Notes: generated by a model from the sequence alone, not told the origin. Shown: positions 9,110-18,079, numbered from the stretch's first letter. The stretch: 64,000 nt of DNA from Streptomyces coacervatus (GCF_029223485.1 NZ_JARHTP010000009.1:1-64000); one strand, 5' to 3'. Translations and numbers: made by a program.

Positions 9110-10963
9110 TCAACCGGTCGTCCCCGCACCCTTGCTGCTTTCGGGGACCGCGCCGGGACGGAGCATCTGGCCGGCGGCCAGCTCGCGGTAGAGGGGGCTG
9201 TCGGCCAGCAACTCCTCGTGGCGTCCGTCGGCGGCTGTGCGGCCGTCGTGCAGCACGACGATGTGGTCGGCGTGCTGCACGGTGGACAGGCGGTGCGCGA
9301 TGACCAGCAAGGCGCACTCCTGGGCGATGTCCTTCATGGCGCTGATGAGCGCCGATTCATTGATGGCATCGAGGTGGGAGGTGGGCTCGTCCAGCAGGAG
9401 CAGCGAGGGGCGCGCCAGCAACGCGCGGGCGACGGCGACGCGTTGGCGTTCGCCACCGGAGAGCGTGCTGCCGTGTTCGCCGATGACGGCGGCCAGACCG
9501 CCGGGCAACCGGTCGATGACCTCTTCGAGGCGGGCCAGTTCTATGACGCGCCGGATCTCCGCTTCGGTGGCGTCGGGCACGGCATAGGCGATGTTGTCGC
9601 GCAGGGTGCCGTGGACGACGTGGGCGTTCTGGTCGACGACGGCGATGCGTCGGCGGCAGGCGTCACGGGTGAGTTCGGTGGCGGGCCGCCCATCGAAGAC
9701 CACCGTGCCGGCGTCCGGCTCGAAGAATCTCGCCACCAGGGCGAACACCGTGCTCTTGCCGGCTCCCGACCGGCCGACCAGGGCGACATGCTGCCGGTGC
9801 GCCACGGCGAACGAAAGGCCGCGGAGGACCGGCCGTTCCGGGGTGTAACCGAAGCGGATGTCATGCAGGGCGAGGGCGGGCTGTTCGGGGGTGGCGGAGG
9901 GCCTTGCCGGCCACGGCGCGTGTGCGCTGACTCCCGGGATCTTCGGTGCGGTCGGCTCCACAGGCAGGCAGAGTGCCTCGTCGATGCGCTGGTAGGCGCC
10001 CATCCCCCGTTGGATGAGGCCCACGGCACGGAAGACGGAGGACAGCGGCAGGACGAGGTACGAGGCGTACAGCAGGAAGGCGACGAGGTCGCCGAGGGAG
10101 CCGGCGTGGCCGCTGACGCGCAGGCCGCCGACCACCAGGACGATGAGGAAGGAGCCCTGCACGGCGAGTTCGACAGCGGGGCTCATGACCGAGGCGAGCT
10201 TCGCGGTGCGCACCCCCGCGCCGTAGGCCGCCTCGACACGTGCGCCGATGCCCGCCGCCTCCCGCTCCTCGGCGCGATGCACCCGGACCATCGGCAGAGC
10301 ACCGAGGGCCCGTGCAAGGTCCGCGGCGAGGGCACCGACCGAGTCCTGCATGTGTTCGGACGCGCATCGGATACCCGTGAGCAGCGAGGCGACGACCAGG
10401 GCCGCCGCGGCCACGACGACGGCGACCAGGAGCAGCAGCAGGGGGTCGAGCCATGCCATGAGGACGATCGCCCCGGCGGCGACCAGGCTTCCCGTCACCA
10501 GATCGACGAGGGCCTGCGACACGACCTCCCGGAGCACGGTGGTGTCGGTGGTCACCCGGGAGATGAGGTCGCCGTCTCGGTGGCGGCCGTATTCCCTCAT
10601 CTCCAGCCGGAGCAGCCGCCCCACCAGCCCGTGCCGGAGCTGCCGTACGACGCCTTCGCCCATCTGCTCCAGAAGGAAGCGCCCCGCGGATCCCGTCGCC
10701 GCCTCGGCGACGAACAGCGCGCCGAGGAGGGCCAGCAGCGGCCAGATGACCTGCCCGCGGCCGCTGGCGTCCACGACGTGCTTGGCCACGAGTGGCTGGG
10801 CCAGCCCGAGGGCGGAGGCCACGAGGGTCAGTACGGCGGCGACGGCGATGGCACTCCGGTGCCCGGCCGTGAGCCGGTACATCGCGGCCACCGCCGCCCG
10901 GGTGGACTTGTCACCGTCGGCGACCGCGGCCCGGCCGCCGTTCGGATCCGTTGCGTTGGTCAT
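9110..10963 (-). CDS. Lasso peptide ABC transporter (D protein)
   Basis: A 617-residue half-transporter with an N-terminal six-helix exporter domain and a C-terminal ATPase domain. Walker A is GRSGAGKST, the signature is LSGGERQRVA, Walker B is LLLLDEPTSH, and the H-loop is IAHRLS. It is the last gene of the lasso cluster and very likely exports the mature peptide, also giving self-immunity. Its ATG overlaps the stop of the B2 gene (ATGA), which indicates translational coupling. The ATG at 10963 is chosen because of this overlap; the frame extends further upstream but that part overlaps the B2 gene. Confidence 0.93.
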   Translation of the reverse strand: MTNATDPNGGRAAVADGDKSTRAAVAAMYRLTAGHRSAIAVAAVLTLVASALGLAQPLVAKHVVDASGRGQVIWPLLALLGALFVAEAATGSAGRFLLEQMGEGVVRQLRHGLVGRLLRLEMREYGRHRDGDLISRVTTDTTVLREVVSQALVDLVTGSLVAAGAIVLMAWLDPLLLLLVAVVVAAAALVVASLLTGIRCASEHMQDSVGALAADLARALGALPMVRVHRAEEREAAGIGARVEAAYGAGVRTAKLASVMSPAVELAVQGSFLIVLVVGGLRVSGHAGSLGDLVAFLLYASYLVLPLSSVFRAVGLIQRGMGAYQRIDEALCLPVEPTAPKIPGVSAHAPWPARPSATPEQPALALHDIRFGYTPERPVLRGLSFAVAHRQHVALVGRSGAGKSTVFALVARFFEPDAGTVVFDGRPATELTRDACRRRIAVVDQNAHVVHGTLRDNIAYAVPDATEAEIRRVIELARLEEVIDRLPGGLAAVIGEHGSTLSGGERQRVAVARALLARPSLLLLDEPTSHLDAINESALISAMKDIAQECALLVIAHRLSTVQHADHIVVLHDGRTAADGRHEELLADSPLYRELAAGQMLRPGAVPESSKGAGTTG

Positions 10964-11397
10964 CGGCCCGTCGGTCGTGGCAGTGGGCCGACGGCCAGCA
11001 GCGGGGCGAAGTAGCCCTCCGGCACTCCCTCGCCGACGGGACGGCCGTCCGCCTCGATCCAGGCGTGCGCGGTGAAGGGCGGGACGACGCGCACGCCGGT
11101 GCTCCAGGTCGGCCATGTCCCGCCGAGCCGGCACAGCAGTGCGGCCCCCAAAGAGCGCGGCAGACACCCCTTCGGTCCGGCGCAGCGCAGGCTGGCCGCG
11201 CACATGGCATCGCGCGCGTTCTGGGCCTGCGCGGTGGTGGCGGGCGTGGCACCGCGCCGCAGGATGCCAAGTACGGTGCGGATGCGGCGGGGCGGCAGCA
11301 GGGCGAGGACGACGGCGGGGAACAGGACGAGCCGGGCGGCCAGGCGTCGGGCCAGGGGCACATCTGTGGGTCGCTCCAGCGCGCTGGGCGTCGTCAT
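10960..11397 (-). CDS. Lasso peptide leader peptidase B2
   Basis: A 145-residue transglutaminase-like cysteine protease (lasso B2 family). It cuts the leader off the precursor before ring closure. The Cys-His-Asp catalytic set is visible: Cys in GCLPRSLGAALL, His in FTAHAWIEADG, and Asp in the same ADGRPVGEG segment. A basic, hydrophobic N-terminal stretch precedes it. Start and stop overlap neighbours by ATGA at both ends, so B1, B2 and D are translationally coupled. The length is normal for stand-alone B2 proteins of actinomycetes. Confidence 0.94.
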   Translation of the reverse strand: MTTPSALERPTDVPLARRLAARLVLFPAVVLALLPPRRIRTVLGILRRGATPATTAQAQNARDAMCAASLRCAGPKGCLPRSLGAALLCRLGGTWPTWSTGVRVVPPFTAHAWIEADGRPVGEGVPEGYFAPLLAVGPLPRPTGR

Positions 11398-11648
11398 GAG
11401 GCCAGCCCCGAGCTGCGCAGCTGCCGTACGAGCGTCTCGACGTCCTGCAGGGCCTGTGCCTGGTCGATGTCGAACTCCTGGGCCAGGGCGGCGGCCGCAT
11501 CCGCCTCCTCCGCGCCGGCCAGCAGCGTCCGCACGACGAGGGTGGCGGTCGGATTCAACTCCCAGTAGGCGCCGGCACGTTCGTCCAGCAGCACCGTTCC
11601 GTAGTCGGTCTCGGCCGTGGAGACGTTGTCGCCGAACCGCAGGGGCAT
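11394..11648 (-). CDS. Lasso peptide recognition protein B1 (RRE, PqqD-like)
   Basis: An 84-residue RiPP recognition element. PqqD-fold features are visible: a first beta strand (GTVLLDERAGAYWELN), then TATLVVRTLLAG and helices ending LQDVETLVRQLRSSGL. Proteins of this type bind the conserved leader motif (Y-x2-P-x-L-x3-G) and bring the precursor to B2. The precursor in this window has that motif, so the pair is consistent. The stop overlaps the B2 start by ATGA. It lies 57 bases downstream of the cyclase gene. Confidence 0.94.
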   Translation of the reverse strand: MPLRFGDNVSTAETDYGTVLLDERAGAYWELNPTATLVVRTLLAGAEEADAAAALAQEFDIDQAQALQDVETLVRQLRSSGLAS

Positions 11649-11705
11649 GTGAGGGCCTTTCTGACGTGTCTGACGTGTCTGGCGTTGTCTGACGTGGGGC
11701 TGGGG

Positions 11706-13556
11706 TCAGGGTTGTGGGACTCGGGTGTGGCCGCGGGCTATTCCCCGCAGCCACACCTCGGCGGCGATCGTGGAGTAGAGGATGGCGTCGGACAGCCCCT
11801 TGGAGGCGGGCCGCCGGGCCAGGCGACGCAACTCGGCGGCGTCCACCAGGCCCAGCGCCTCCAGCCGTGAGTCCTCCCACAGGGCCAGCAGGTCGGCACG
11901 GTGTTCGCGCAGTCCGTTGGAGGCATCCATGGAAGCTGTGGCCTTGTTGCTGCGCCGCAGGCAGTCCTCGGGCACGATCCCGCGCATCGCGGCGCTCAGA
12001 ACGGGCTTGTACCGCCAGGGTGTGACGCGCTCGCTCGGACGTACCGCCAGACACGCCTCGATGACGCGGTCGTCGAGGAAGGGAGAGGCCATCGGCAGGC
12101 CGACGCGGGCCGCCATCCGATCCCACTGCCGGATGATGCGGGTGCACGAGCGGATCTGCTCCAGGTCGCTGTGCAGGCCACGGTCCGGATGCAGTGGCGA
12201 GGCCGTTGCCGCGGCTTCGAGCACTGCCCGGCGGGCCATCCCTTCGGCCTCCGGGGTCACCCAGTCGAACAGGCGCGGGGCCATACCCCAGCCGAGCCCC
12301 GTTGCGACGGACGGGGGCAACGGGCCACGCAGGCGGCCGGCGCCGTCGGCGAGCCACTTCCGGTACGGCCGGGAGTCGGAGAGCGCGCGGACCGTGCCGC
12401 CGAGTGGCCACTGCCACAGCGCCCGGAACCCGCGCAACTGGCGCAGGGCGAACAGCGGGCGGGTGCGCAGCAGTTGGTGGTAGTACGCCTCTGAGCACCA
12501 TGCGACGTGGTCGCCGCCGATGCCGGTCAGGTGCAGCCGGCTGCCGCGTGCGGCGAGGCCGGGCAGGTGGTGCAGGACCCGGGAGCGGTCCATGACACCG
12601 ATGGTGGGCTCGTCCAGGAGGTCGTCGATGTCGAGGAGGTCCTCGTAGACCAGTGGCGAGGCGTCGGCGTCCCAGACCACGTGCTCGACGTCCGGGAGGT
12701 GCCCGATCGCCCGCTCGGCCCAGTGCAGGTCGGTGTCCGCCGGATCGCGTCCCGGCCATGTACTGGCCACCACGCGGGCGGGGGAGCGGTCGGCCAGGAA
12801 GCAGACGGAGGTCGAGTCCAGGCCGCCGGACAGGTCGCAGCTCACGACGCCGCCCTGCCGGGTACGCGCGCCGACGGCCTCCTCCAGCGCGGTCCGGATC
12901 AGGGGCGCCGCTTCGGCGAGCGGCAGGACCGGCTCCGGCGGCGTCCACCACCGGGTGTGCCGTACGGTGCGCCCGTCCGCGGCCATGACCAGGGCGTCCT
13001 GCGGAGGAACGGCGGTGACCGCACGCCACAGGGACGTCTCGAACAGCGGGTACGGGGCGGGCCACAGCAGTCTCACGGCCAACTCCTCGACGTCGGGGTC
13101 GAGGCCCAGAACCGCGGCCAGGGTGTCGGCACGGGTGGCGGCCACCTGTACGCCGTCGATCTCCGTGTGGAAGACCAGTCGCAGCCCGGAGGCCGTGCCC
13201 TGAACCCTGATCTGTCCGTCGAGGGCGCCGACGAGGTGGAAACTGCCGGGCAGGGACCTTGCCAGTGCGTCGAGCTCCGTGAGATCACGCAACCGTGCGG
13301 CGCGCCGGCGCAGTTCGTCGGCGTCGATGGGGCAGCAGCCGACGACGGTAAGGACGGCGGTGCCGGCCTGCGCCGTGACGACCTCGTCGTCGTGCCAGTG
13401 GCCGACCAGCCAGGGCCGGCCCGACGCATGTGCGACGCTCCGGCTTCCGGGACGGGCGAAGGAGCGGGCCACGGCGGCCGCGTCCGCGTGGTCGGTGAAG
13501 ACCGCGAAGTGCGCGTCGCCGGGGCCCGTCCCCGCACTTTCGTGCAGTTCAGTCAT
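11706..13556 (-). CDS. Lasso cyclase C (asparagine synthetase-like)
   Basis: A 616-residue member of the asparagine-synthetase B superfamily. The N-terminal 200 residues form a degenerate glutaminase domain without the Cys2 nucleophile (it begins MTELHESAG). The synthetase domain holds the ATP pyrophosphatase P-loop SGGLDST and the downstream LTGIGGDHVAW. In lasso pathways this enzyme adenylates the Asp or Glu side chain and joins it to the freed N-terminal amine, making the macrolactam; here that would be Asp8 of the core. It starts 26 nt after the precursor gene, with a weak ribosome site. Confidence 0.94.
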   Translation of the reverse strand: MTELHESAGTGPGDAHFAVFTDHADAAAVARSFARPGSRSVAHASGRPWLVGHWHDDEVVTAQAGTAVLTVVGCCPIDADELRRRAARLRDLTELDALARSLPGSFHLVGALDGQIRVQGTASGLRLVFHTEIDGVQVAATRADTLAAVLGLDPDVEELAVRLLWPAPYPLFETSLWRAVTAVPPQDALVMAADGRTVRHTRWWTPPEPVLPLAEAAPLIRTALEEAVGARTRQGGVVSCDLSGGLDSTSVCFLADRSPARVVASTWPGRDPADTDLHWAERAIGHLPDVEHVVWDADASPLVYEDLLDIDDLLDEPTIGVMDRSRVLHHLPGLAARGSRLHLTGIGGDHVAWCSEAYYHQLLRTRPLFALRQLRGFRALWQWPLGGTVRALSDSRPYRKWLADGAGRLRGPLPPSVATGLGWGMAPRLFDWVTPEAEGMARRAVLEAAATASPLHPDRGLHSDLEQIRSCTRIIRQWDRMAARVGLPMASPFLDDRVIEACLAVRPSERVTPWRYKPVLSAAMRGIVPEDCLRRSNKATASMDASNGLREHRADLLALWEDSRLEALGLVDAAELRRLARRPASKGLSDAILYSTIAAEVWLRGIARGHTRVPQP

Positions 13557-13582
13557 GACGTCGGGTCAAGGACCGTCGGCCG

Positions 13583-13693
13583 TCAGTTCTTGCTCAGGAC
13601 CAGGCGGTCGTTGCCGTGGCGCCCGAGGAGCCCCGTCTCCTTCCGGAACGTACCGAGCCGGACGAGCGTCGGCGCCTCATAAGCCTTCTTCAT
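13583..13693 (-). CDS. Citrulassin-type lasso peptide precursor A
   Basis: A 36-residue precursor. The leader (residues 1-21) has the lasso recognition pattern: Tyr5, Pro8, Leu10, Gly14, Phe16 and Thr20 (YEAPTLVRLGTFRKET). With Thr at the usual -2 position, cleavage after Gly21 frees the core LLGRHGNDRLVLSKN (22-36), 15 residues, able to form an 8-residue Leu1-Asp8 ring with a tail starting at Arg9. From memory, citrulassin A has core LLGLAGNDRLVLSKN, in which Arg9 is converted to citrulline. This core keeps every position except 4 and 5, where Leu-Ala becomes Arg-His. GAGGAG lies about 6 nt before the ATG. It is the first gene of A-C-B1-B2-D. The gene is short enough to be missed by automatic callers. 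Confidence 0.95.
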   Translation of the reverse strand: MKKAYEAPTLVRLGTFRKETGLLGRHGNDRLVLSKN

Positions 13694-14178
13694 GACCACT
13701 CCTCACGTGCGGGTTTCCCGACCACCTCCCTGACCGACGGCGACCCCGGGGCTGCCGGTGTGCTGTTGGTCTGCCCAGGGTTCATCGGGAACCCGGGCCA
13801 GGAAGCGGGCGCAGCAATCAGCTAGCTGCAGAACGTGAGGTCATGGCAAGAGCGTTTATGAAGCTCAGATAATATGCAAAATTCCAATCCATTGGATTGT
13901 GCGCCCCCTCCTTGTAGATGCATTTGTTGCGCAACTGGGTATGTGTGTGTCGAAAGAAACGTTTTGACATGTGTCCTGGCAGCTGCCTGCCGCTTCTCCC
14001 GGACAAGCTTGACGACGCACACATGCGGCGCCGCCGGGCGCACTCCCCGCCTCTGGGCATGCGCCGCTTCCTGCGAACGGACAGGTGCTTGGGGGGCTTC
14101 ACTGACTTCTGTCACTGAGCCCAGGGCGGTCGCTCGTCAGAGGCGGCTGGGCAACTTTCGGAGTGTCTCGCGCGTCAA
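13694..14178. other. Lasso promoter region with an AT-rich segment
   Basis: A 485-base gap between the divergent lasso operon and the LAXTG protein gene. Bases 13850-13980 are distinctly AT-rich for this genome (for example AATATGCAAAATTCC and GAAACGTTTTGACAT). On the minus strand, TTGCCA and TAGCTG with a spacing near 18 could be the lasso promoter around 13818-13850; this is weak. Overlapping short frames on both strands look non-coding. Confidence 0.45.
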
Positions 14179-15738
14179 ATGTGCATGAAAGCCAAGGGCA
14201 AGGTGTTCGTGGCAGTGCCGGCTGCCGTGGTGCTCGCCCTGGCGCCCTGTCCAGCCGCCGGGGCCGACGATCCGTCTGCGACGCCGTCGCCCCTGCCGAC
14301 GCAGGCATACGCGACGATCGAGGCGGAAAAGCAGCTCAACGTGGGGTCGGCGGCGCAGTCGGCCGATGTGAGCTGGATGTTCTGGGACGGCGGAGCGCAG
14401 GTCCCTGTACCCATGAACGACACGCTCGTCATCGACGCACGTGACCTGACGGGCATCGCAGGCGTCGCGGTCGACGACCCGAGATGCAAGGCCGACGGGC
14501 AGGTCATCACCTGCGTCAACTCGGATGCCACACAGAGCCGTTCGGTGCACTTCACCGTGCGTGCGGACGCGGACGCGAGGCTCGGCGACAGCGGCACGAT
14601 CAAGTACACGCTGACCGCCGACAAGGCCACCGGCGCCACCGCGAATGCGAAGGTGGTCGTCGGCATTCCGAACCTGGTCGTCGGCAAGGTCCCTGATGTG
14701 TCCCACGCCAAGATCGGGTCCCGGGTCGCTCTTCCGCTCCAGCTCCGCAACACCGGGGATCTGGCCACCGACCGGCGCGTCATGGTGCGGTGGGAATCGG
14801 AGGGTGGTCTGGCCTTCGACCGGAAGTTCTCCAACTGCACCTACGGCGAAGGCGACGATGCGGTCGAACCGGGCGGCCACGCATCCGTCACCTGCATCTT
14901 CACGGCGCCCGTGCCCGCCCTGGCCACCGTGGAGCTGAGCAGCCCCCTGACCGCCACCGTCGGCAAGCGTGTCCTGAACGCCGTGACCGACTACTCGGTC
15001 ACCCTCCTCAGGCCGAACGTACAACCCGGCGGCGGCAGCGAGCGGGGCACCGGACCCGCACTCACCCTGGTCCCGGCCTCCGGGTCGGGGAGCGGATTCG
15101 AGACCGGTGCCAAGGGCCAGTTCACCGTCTCGGCCGACAACTCCGCGGATCTCGCCGCCACCGCCACGGCCAAGCCCGGCCGCAAGGCGGGTGAATGGAC
15201 CCTGGAGCTCCACGCCGTCAACCAGGGTCCGGCTTCCGTGTACAGCATCACCGGCAAGGCCGTTGCCCTGATCGACGTCGTCCTGCCCAAGGGCACGGTC
15301 GCGACCGGCAACGCATTCGAGGAGGACGAGGACACCCCGTACGGCCAGTGCCTGCTCCGGGTCAGCAACACCAGGACGGCACCCTTCGAGGCGGGGCACC
15401 GGCATTACGTGTGCCCCGTGCCGTTCGGCGTCGCCGCCGGCAAGAGCCAGCTGTTCGTACTGTGGGGGAAGACCACCAAGGGGTACGACGGCGCCAAGGG
15501 CACGGCGACCGTGCGTCCCGGCCCGGCCGGCATCCCGCTCCATGATCCGGACGCCTCCGACGACAGCGTCACCTTCGCCTTCGACGCGTCGGCAACACCG
15601 ACCGCGACGGCGTCGTCCGACGGCATCCTGGCCGCCACGGGCGCGGGCCGAACGGCACTCATCGCCACCGCGGCGGGCTGCGCCGCCCTGCTGGGCGGTG
15701 CGGTCTTCGTCGTCCGTCGGCGCAGGCGTTCGCACTGA
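14179..15738 (+). CDS. Secreted LAXTG surface protein, sortase-E type anchor
   Basis: A 519-residue exported protein. A signal peptide (about 1-29, VAVPAAVVLALAPCPAAGA) is followed by several beta-rich domains of the Ig-like/DUF11 type; phrases such as LQLRNTGDLATDRRVMVRW and LELHAVNQGPASVYSI are characteristic of them. Pairs of Cys may form disulfides. The C-terminus is a sorting signal: LAATGAG, a hydrophobic helix, then RRRRRSH. LAXTG is the motif used by class E sortases of Streptomyces. No sortase gene is nearby. There is no strong ribosome site; an ATG two codons later (14185) is an equal start. Binding partner unknown. Confidence 0.8.
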   Translation: MCMKAKGKVFVAVPAAVVLALAPCPAAGADDPSATPSPLPTQAYATIEAEKQLNVGSAAQSADVSWMFWDGGAQVPVPMNDTLVIDARDLTGIAGVAVDDPRCKADGQVITCVNSDATQSRSVHFTVRADADARLGDSGTIKYTLTADKATGATANAKVVVGIPNLVVGKVPDVSHAKIGSRVALPLQLRNTGDLATDRRVMVRWESEGGLAFDRKFSNCTYGEGDDAVEPGGHASVTCIFTAPVPALATVELSSPLTATVGKRVLNAVTDYSVTLLRPNVQPGGGSERGTGPALTLVPASGSGSGFETGAKGQFTVSADNSADLAATATAKPGRKAGEWTLELHAVNQGPASVYSITGKAVALIDVVLPKGTVATGNAFEEDEDTPYGQCLLRVSNTRTAPFEAGHRHYVCPVPFGVAAGKSQLFVLWGKTTKGYDGAKGTATVRPGPAGIPLHDPDASDDSVTFAFDASATPTATASSDGILAATGAGRTALIATAAGCAALLGGAVFVVRRRRRSH

Positions 15739-15856
15739 GCGCCGGACGGTGCCTCAGGTATCCGTGAAACGAGGCCAGTTCGGTCAGACGGCGGGCCCCG
15801 CGGCCCAGGCGTCGGCTCGATGGTGCCGCACGGCGTCCATTGGACAGGTTCCACCT

Positions 15857-16907
15857 GTGCCCGCCGGCGGTTTCGCCGCCCAGAGCACCGAGCCCGTGCC
15901 CGAAGCCGGGGGCCGTTTGCGTGTGGTGCTCCTGATGGCCGGCAGTTGTCTGCCGGTGCTTGGCGCGGTGCTGCTCGCTCCTGTGTTGCCGAAGCTGCAG
16001 GAGCGGTTCGCGACGGTGCCCGATGCGGACGAGCTGGTCCCGATGATCCTGACGATCCCGGCGCGGTGTCGTGATCGATCGGCTGGGGCGCGAGCGTCTG
16101 CTGGTCGTCGCAACCACTTTGTACGCGCTGTTCGGCACAGCACCGCTGTGGCTGGACTCGCTCGGTGGCATTGTGGCAAGGCGGTGGCACACACCGACTG
16201 CCTCGGACTGGCGGGCGCCGTTCCAGCTTTATGCCGTCGGGCTGCTCCTCGCGCCCGCGATGGCAGCGTTCCTGCCCAGAGCCAGACAGGACGCGGCCGT
16301 GAACGAGGCGCTCACCGCCGGGCGGCGGCGGTCTCCCGCGCGCCGGCTGGTGGGCATCTGCGTGCTGTCGGTGTTCGGTGGCATCGTCTTCTACACCGTC
16401 CGGGTGGAAACGGCCTATCTGATGAATGGCCTGGGCGTGCAATCCAGCGGCCTCATCGGCATGGTCACCGCGATCGCCAGCGCCGCCACCGTCACCGGAT
16501 CCGCCATCTTCGCCTCGATGATCGGCCGGCCGGAGCGCAGACTGACCGCGATCTTCGCCCTGTGCGGAGCCGGGCTCGTGGTGATCGGCCTGGCCCAGAG
16601 CATGGCGGTTCTGATCATCGGCACCTTCCTCAACTGCGTCGGCACCGGTTTCCTGCTCGCCACGCTGCTCACCTGGGCGATGTCCAAGCTGGTACACGAC
16701 AACCGCGGCCGCGGCACCGGCCTGTGGACCGCGTCGTTCTTCTTCGGGCAGTTCCTGTGCCCGATCGCCCTCGTCGCCTTGGAGGCCATCACTGGCAGCC
16801 TCGCCACCGCCGTCGGCATCCTCGGCCTCGTCTCGGCAGTCGTGGCGGTCGGGCTGCTGCCCTTCCTTCGCCGGACGGCAGCCGAGCGAGAATTCCCAAG
16901 GGTGTGA
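15857..16907 (+). pseudogene. Decayed MFS transporter
   Basis: The N-terminal part (from a GTG at 15857) reads RVVLLMAGSCLPVLGAVLLA and VPDADELVPMILTIPA, a typical MFS helix 1 and loop. At about 16061 the frame is lost and reading continues in another frame as GVVIDRLGRERLLVV, the loop 2-3 motif, so roughly ten residues of helix 2 are missing. Near 16175-16210 there is a second junction (SLGGIVARRW then SDWRAPFQLYAVGLLLAP) that removes helices 4-5. The rest, to the stop at 16905-16907, is intact and encodes the last six helices. A protein starting at the GTG 16071 could be made but would not be a normal transporter. Confidence 0.75.
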
Positions 16908-17272
16908 CCTGGTACGGGCGTCGTGGTGGATCTTTCCATGGGCGGGTCGTTGAAGGACTCCCTGGTGACCAGCTCGTTCATGGGTTCGCGACGCCACCTG
17001 GTCGCTGACCTCGGGCCGACCAGGTGTCCTTGTCCAGCAGCTCGAGCTCGGTGGTGTTGGCACCCGCCATCTGCCGGCCCAGGCCCCAGAGCTCCTTGAA
17101 GGCCTGGGGCCGTTCGTTGCGGTCAGAACGCGCCGGGGGTGCGGCCGAGGGTGTTGTCGAGGTCGCGGGGGTCGGCGCCCGCTCCGGCGGGTCGCAGGGA
17201 GGACTGCTGGACGCGGGCGAGGGCCTTCGACGGTTGGAACGGATGCGTGAACTGCCTCGCAGGTGGGCGTGG
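16908..17272. other. Intergenic with an orphan gene-tail fragment
   Basis: On the minus strand 17010-17128 a frame reads RPQAFKELWGLGRQMAGANT continuing to TELELLDKDTW. Its composition is protein-like, but it has no start and I cannot assign a family. It looks like the tail of a lost gene. No other feature is seen before the hydrolase stop. Confidence 0.35.
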
Positions 17273-18079
17273 TCAGGAGTCGGTGCGTGCGTGGAATGCG
17301 GCGATGCGGTCCCACATCCACACGGGGTTGGCGTACATCGGCCAGTGCCCGCTGTGCGGGACCTCGGCCAACTCGACGCCGTTCGCGGCGAGTTCGGGCA
17401 GGTAGGACAGGTGCGCGTTCTGCTCGCCGTACATGAACAGGCGCGGGAAGGGCAGAGAGAGGAACTTCGCCAGCAGGTCGCCGTGGTCGGACAGTTCGAC
17501 CATCGACTCGAAGATCCCGCGCACCGCGCCGGGGCGCACCTTGTGCAGCAGACTTGCCGCGTACAGGGCGCTGGAGGACTCGGTCGAACGGCGGGCCCGC
17601 TCGACGAAGCCGTTGAAAAAGCCCTCGTCGTCGGCCGCGGGATGCGTGACGATCTGCCGGCTCAGGAAGCACTCCTCCGGAGTGACGTTCCCCTCGATGT
17701 CGACGAAGCTCAGCACACGGTACGGCTCTTGGTGGGCGAGCATGAGCGCGGTCAGGCCGCCCATGGAGTGGCCGACGACATGGAACCGCTCGATGCCCGA
17801 CTGCCGCAGTACCTCCTGGGCGGTCCTCACCAGGAACGGGATCGAGACCTTCGCAGGATCCGCGCACACCGTCTCCCCGCAGCCCGGGGCGTCGTAGGCG
17901 AGGAACGGGCGCCCTGTGAAGGCCGGTTGGTGCAGGAAGTCGACGTAGTCCTCCTTCGTCGATCCGAAGCCGTGGAGGAAGACGACGGGAGCGAGGTCGC
18001 CGTCCCGACGGACGGTGGCGATCCGTAGGGCCGTGTCGTCGACGCGCAGGCTGACGTGCTCATGGGTGAGACGGCTCAT
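17273..18079 (-). CDS. Alpha/beta hydrolase, last gene of the RraA operon
   Basis: A 268-residue alpha/beta hydrolase. Oxyanion HG is in VVFLHGFGSTKEDY, the nucleophile elbow is GHSMGG, and the catalytic His is in VPHSGHWPMYANP near the end. The fold resembles C-C bond hydrolases and lactonases used in ring-cleavage pathways, though the sequence does not settle the substrate. The ATG overlaps the stop of the preceding RraA-like gene (ATGA), so it is translated with that operon. It may open or cleave a compound that the aldolase-like proteins then split; this is inference from context. Confidence 0.85.
   Translation of the reverse strand: MSRLTHEHVSLRVDDTALRIATVRRDGDLAPVVFLHGFGSTKEDYVDFLHQPAFTGRPFLAYDAPGCGETVCADPAKVSIPFLVRTAQEVLRQSGIERFHVVGHSMGGLTALMLAHQEPYRVLSFVDIEGNVTPEECFLSRQIVTHPAADDEGFFNGFVERARRSTESSSALYAASLLHKVRPGAVRGIFESMVELSDHGDLLAKFLSLPFPRLFMYGEQNAHLSYLPELAANGVELAEVPHSGHWPMYANPVWMWDRIAAFHARTDS

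Noticed and set aside
13583..13693. Alternative core starting at Gly21 with a 9-residue ring to Asp9
   Set aside because: The conserved leader Thr is normally at -2, which puts the cut after Gly21, and the citrulassin family has Leu1 with an 8-residue ring.
13818..14115. Two overlapping minus-strand frames of 94 and 97 codons upstream of the lasso gene
   Set aside because: AT-rich promoter-like DNA, no ribosome site, no family resemblance, and one frame reads through the other.
16071..16907. A separate 278-residue transporter starting at GTG 16071
   Set aside because: It begins inside the MFS loop 2-3 motif, the preceding helix is found in another frame, and helices 4-5 are missing; a pseudogene explains it better.
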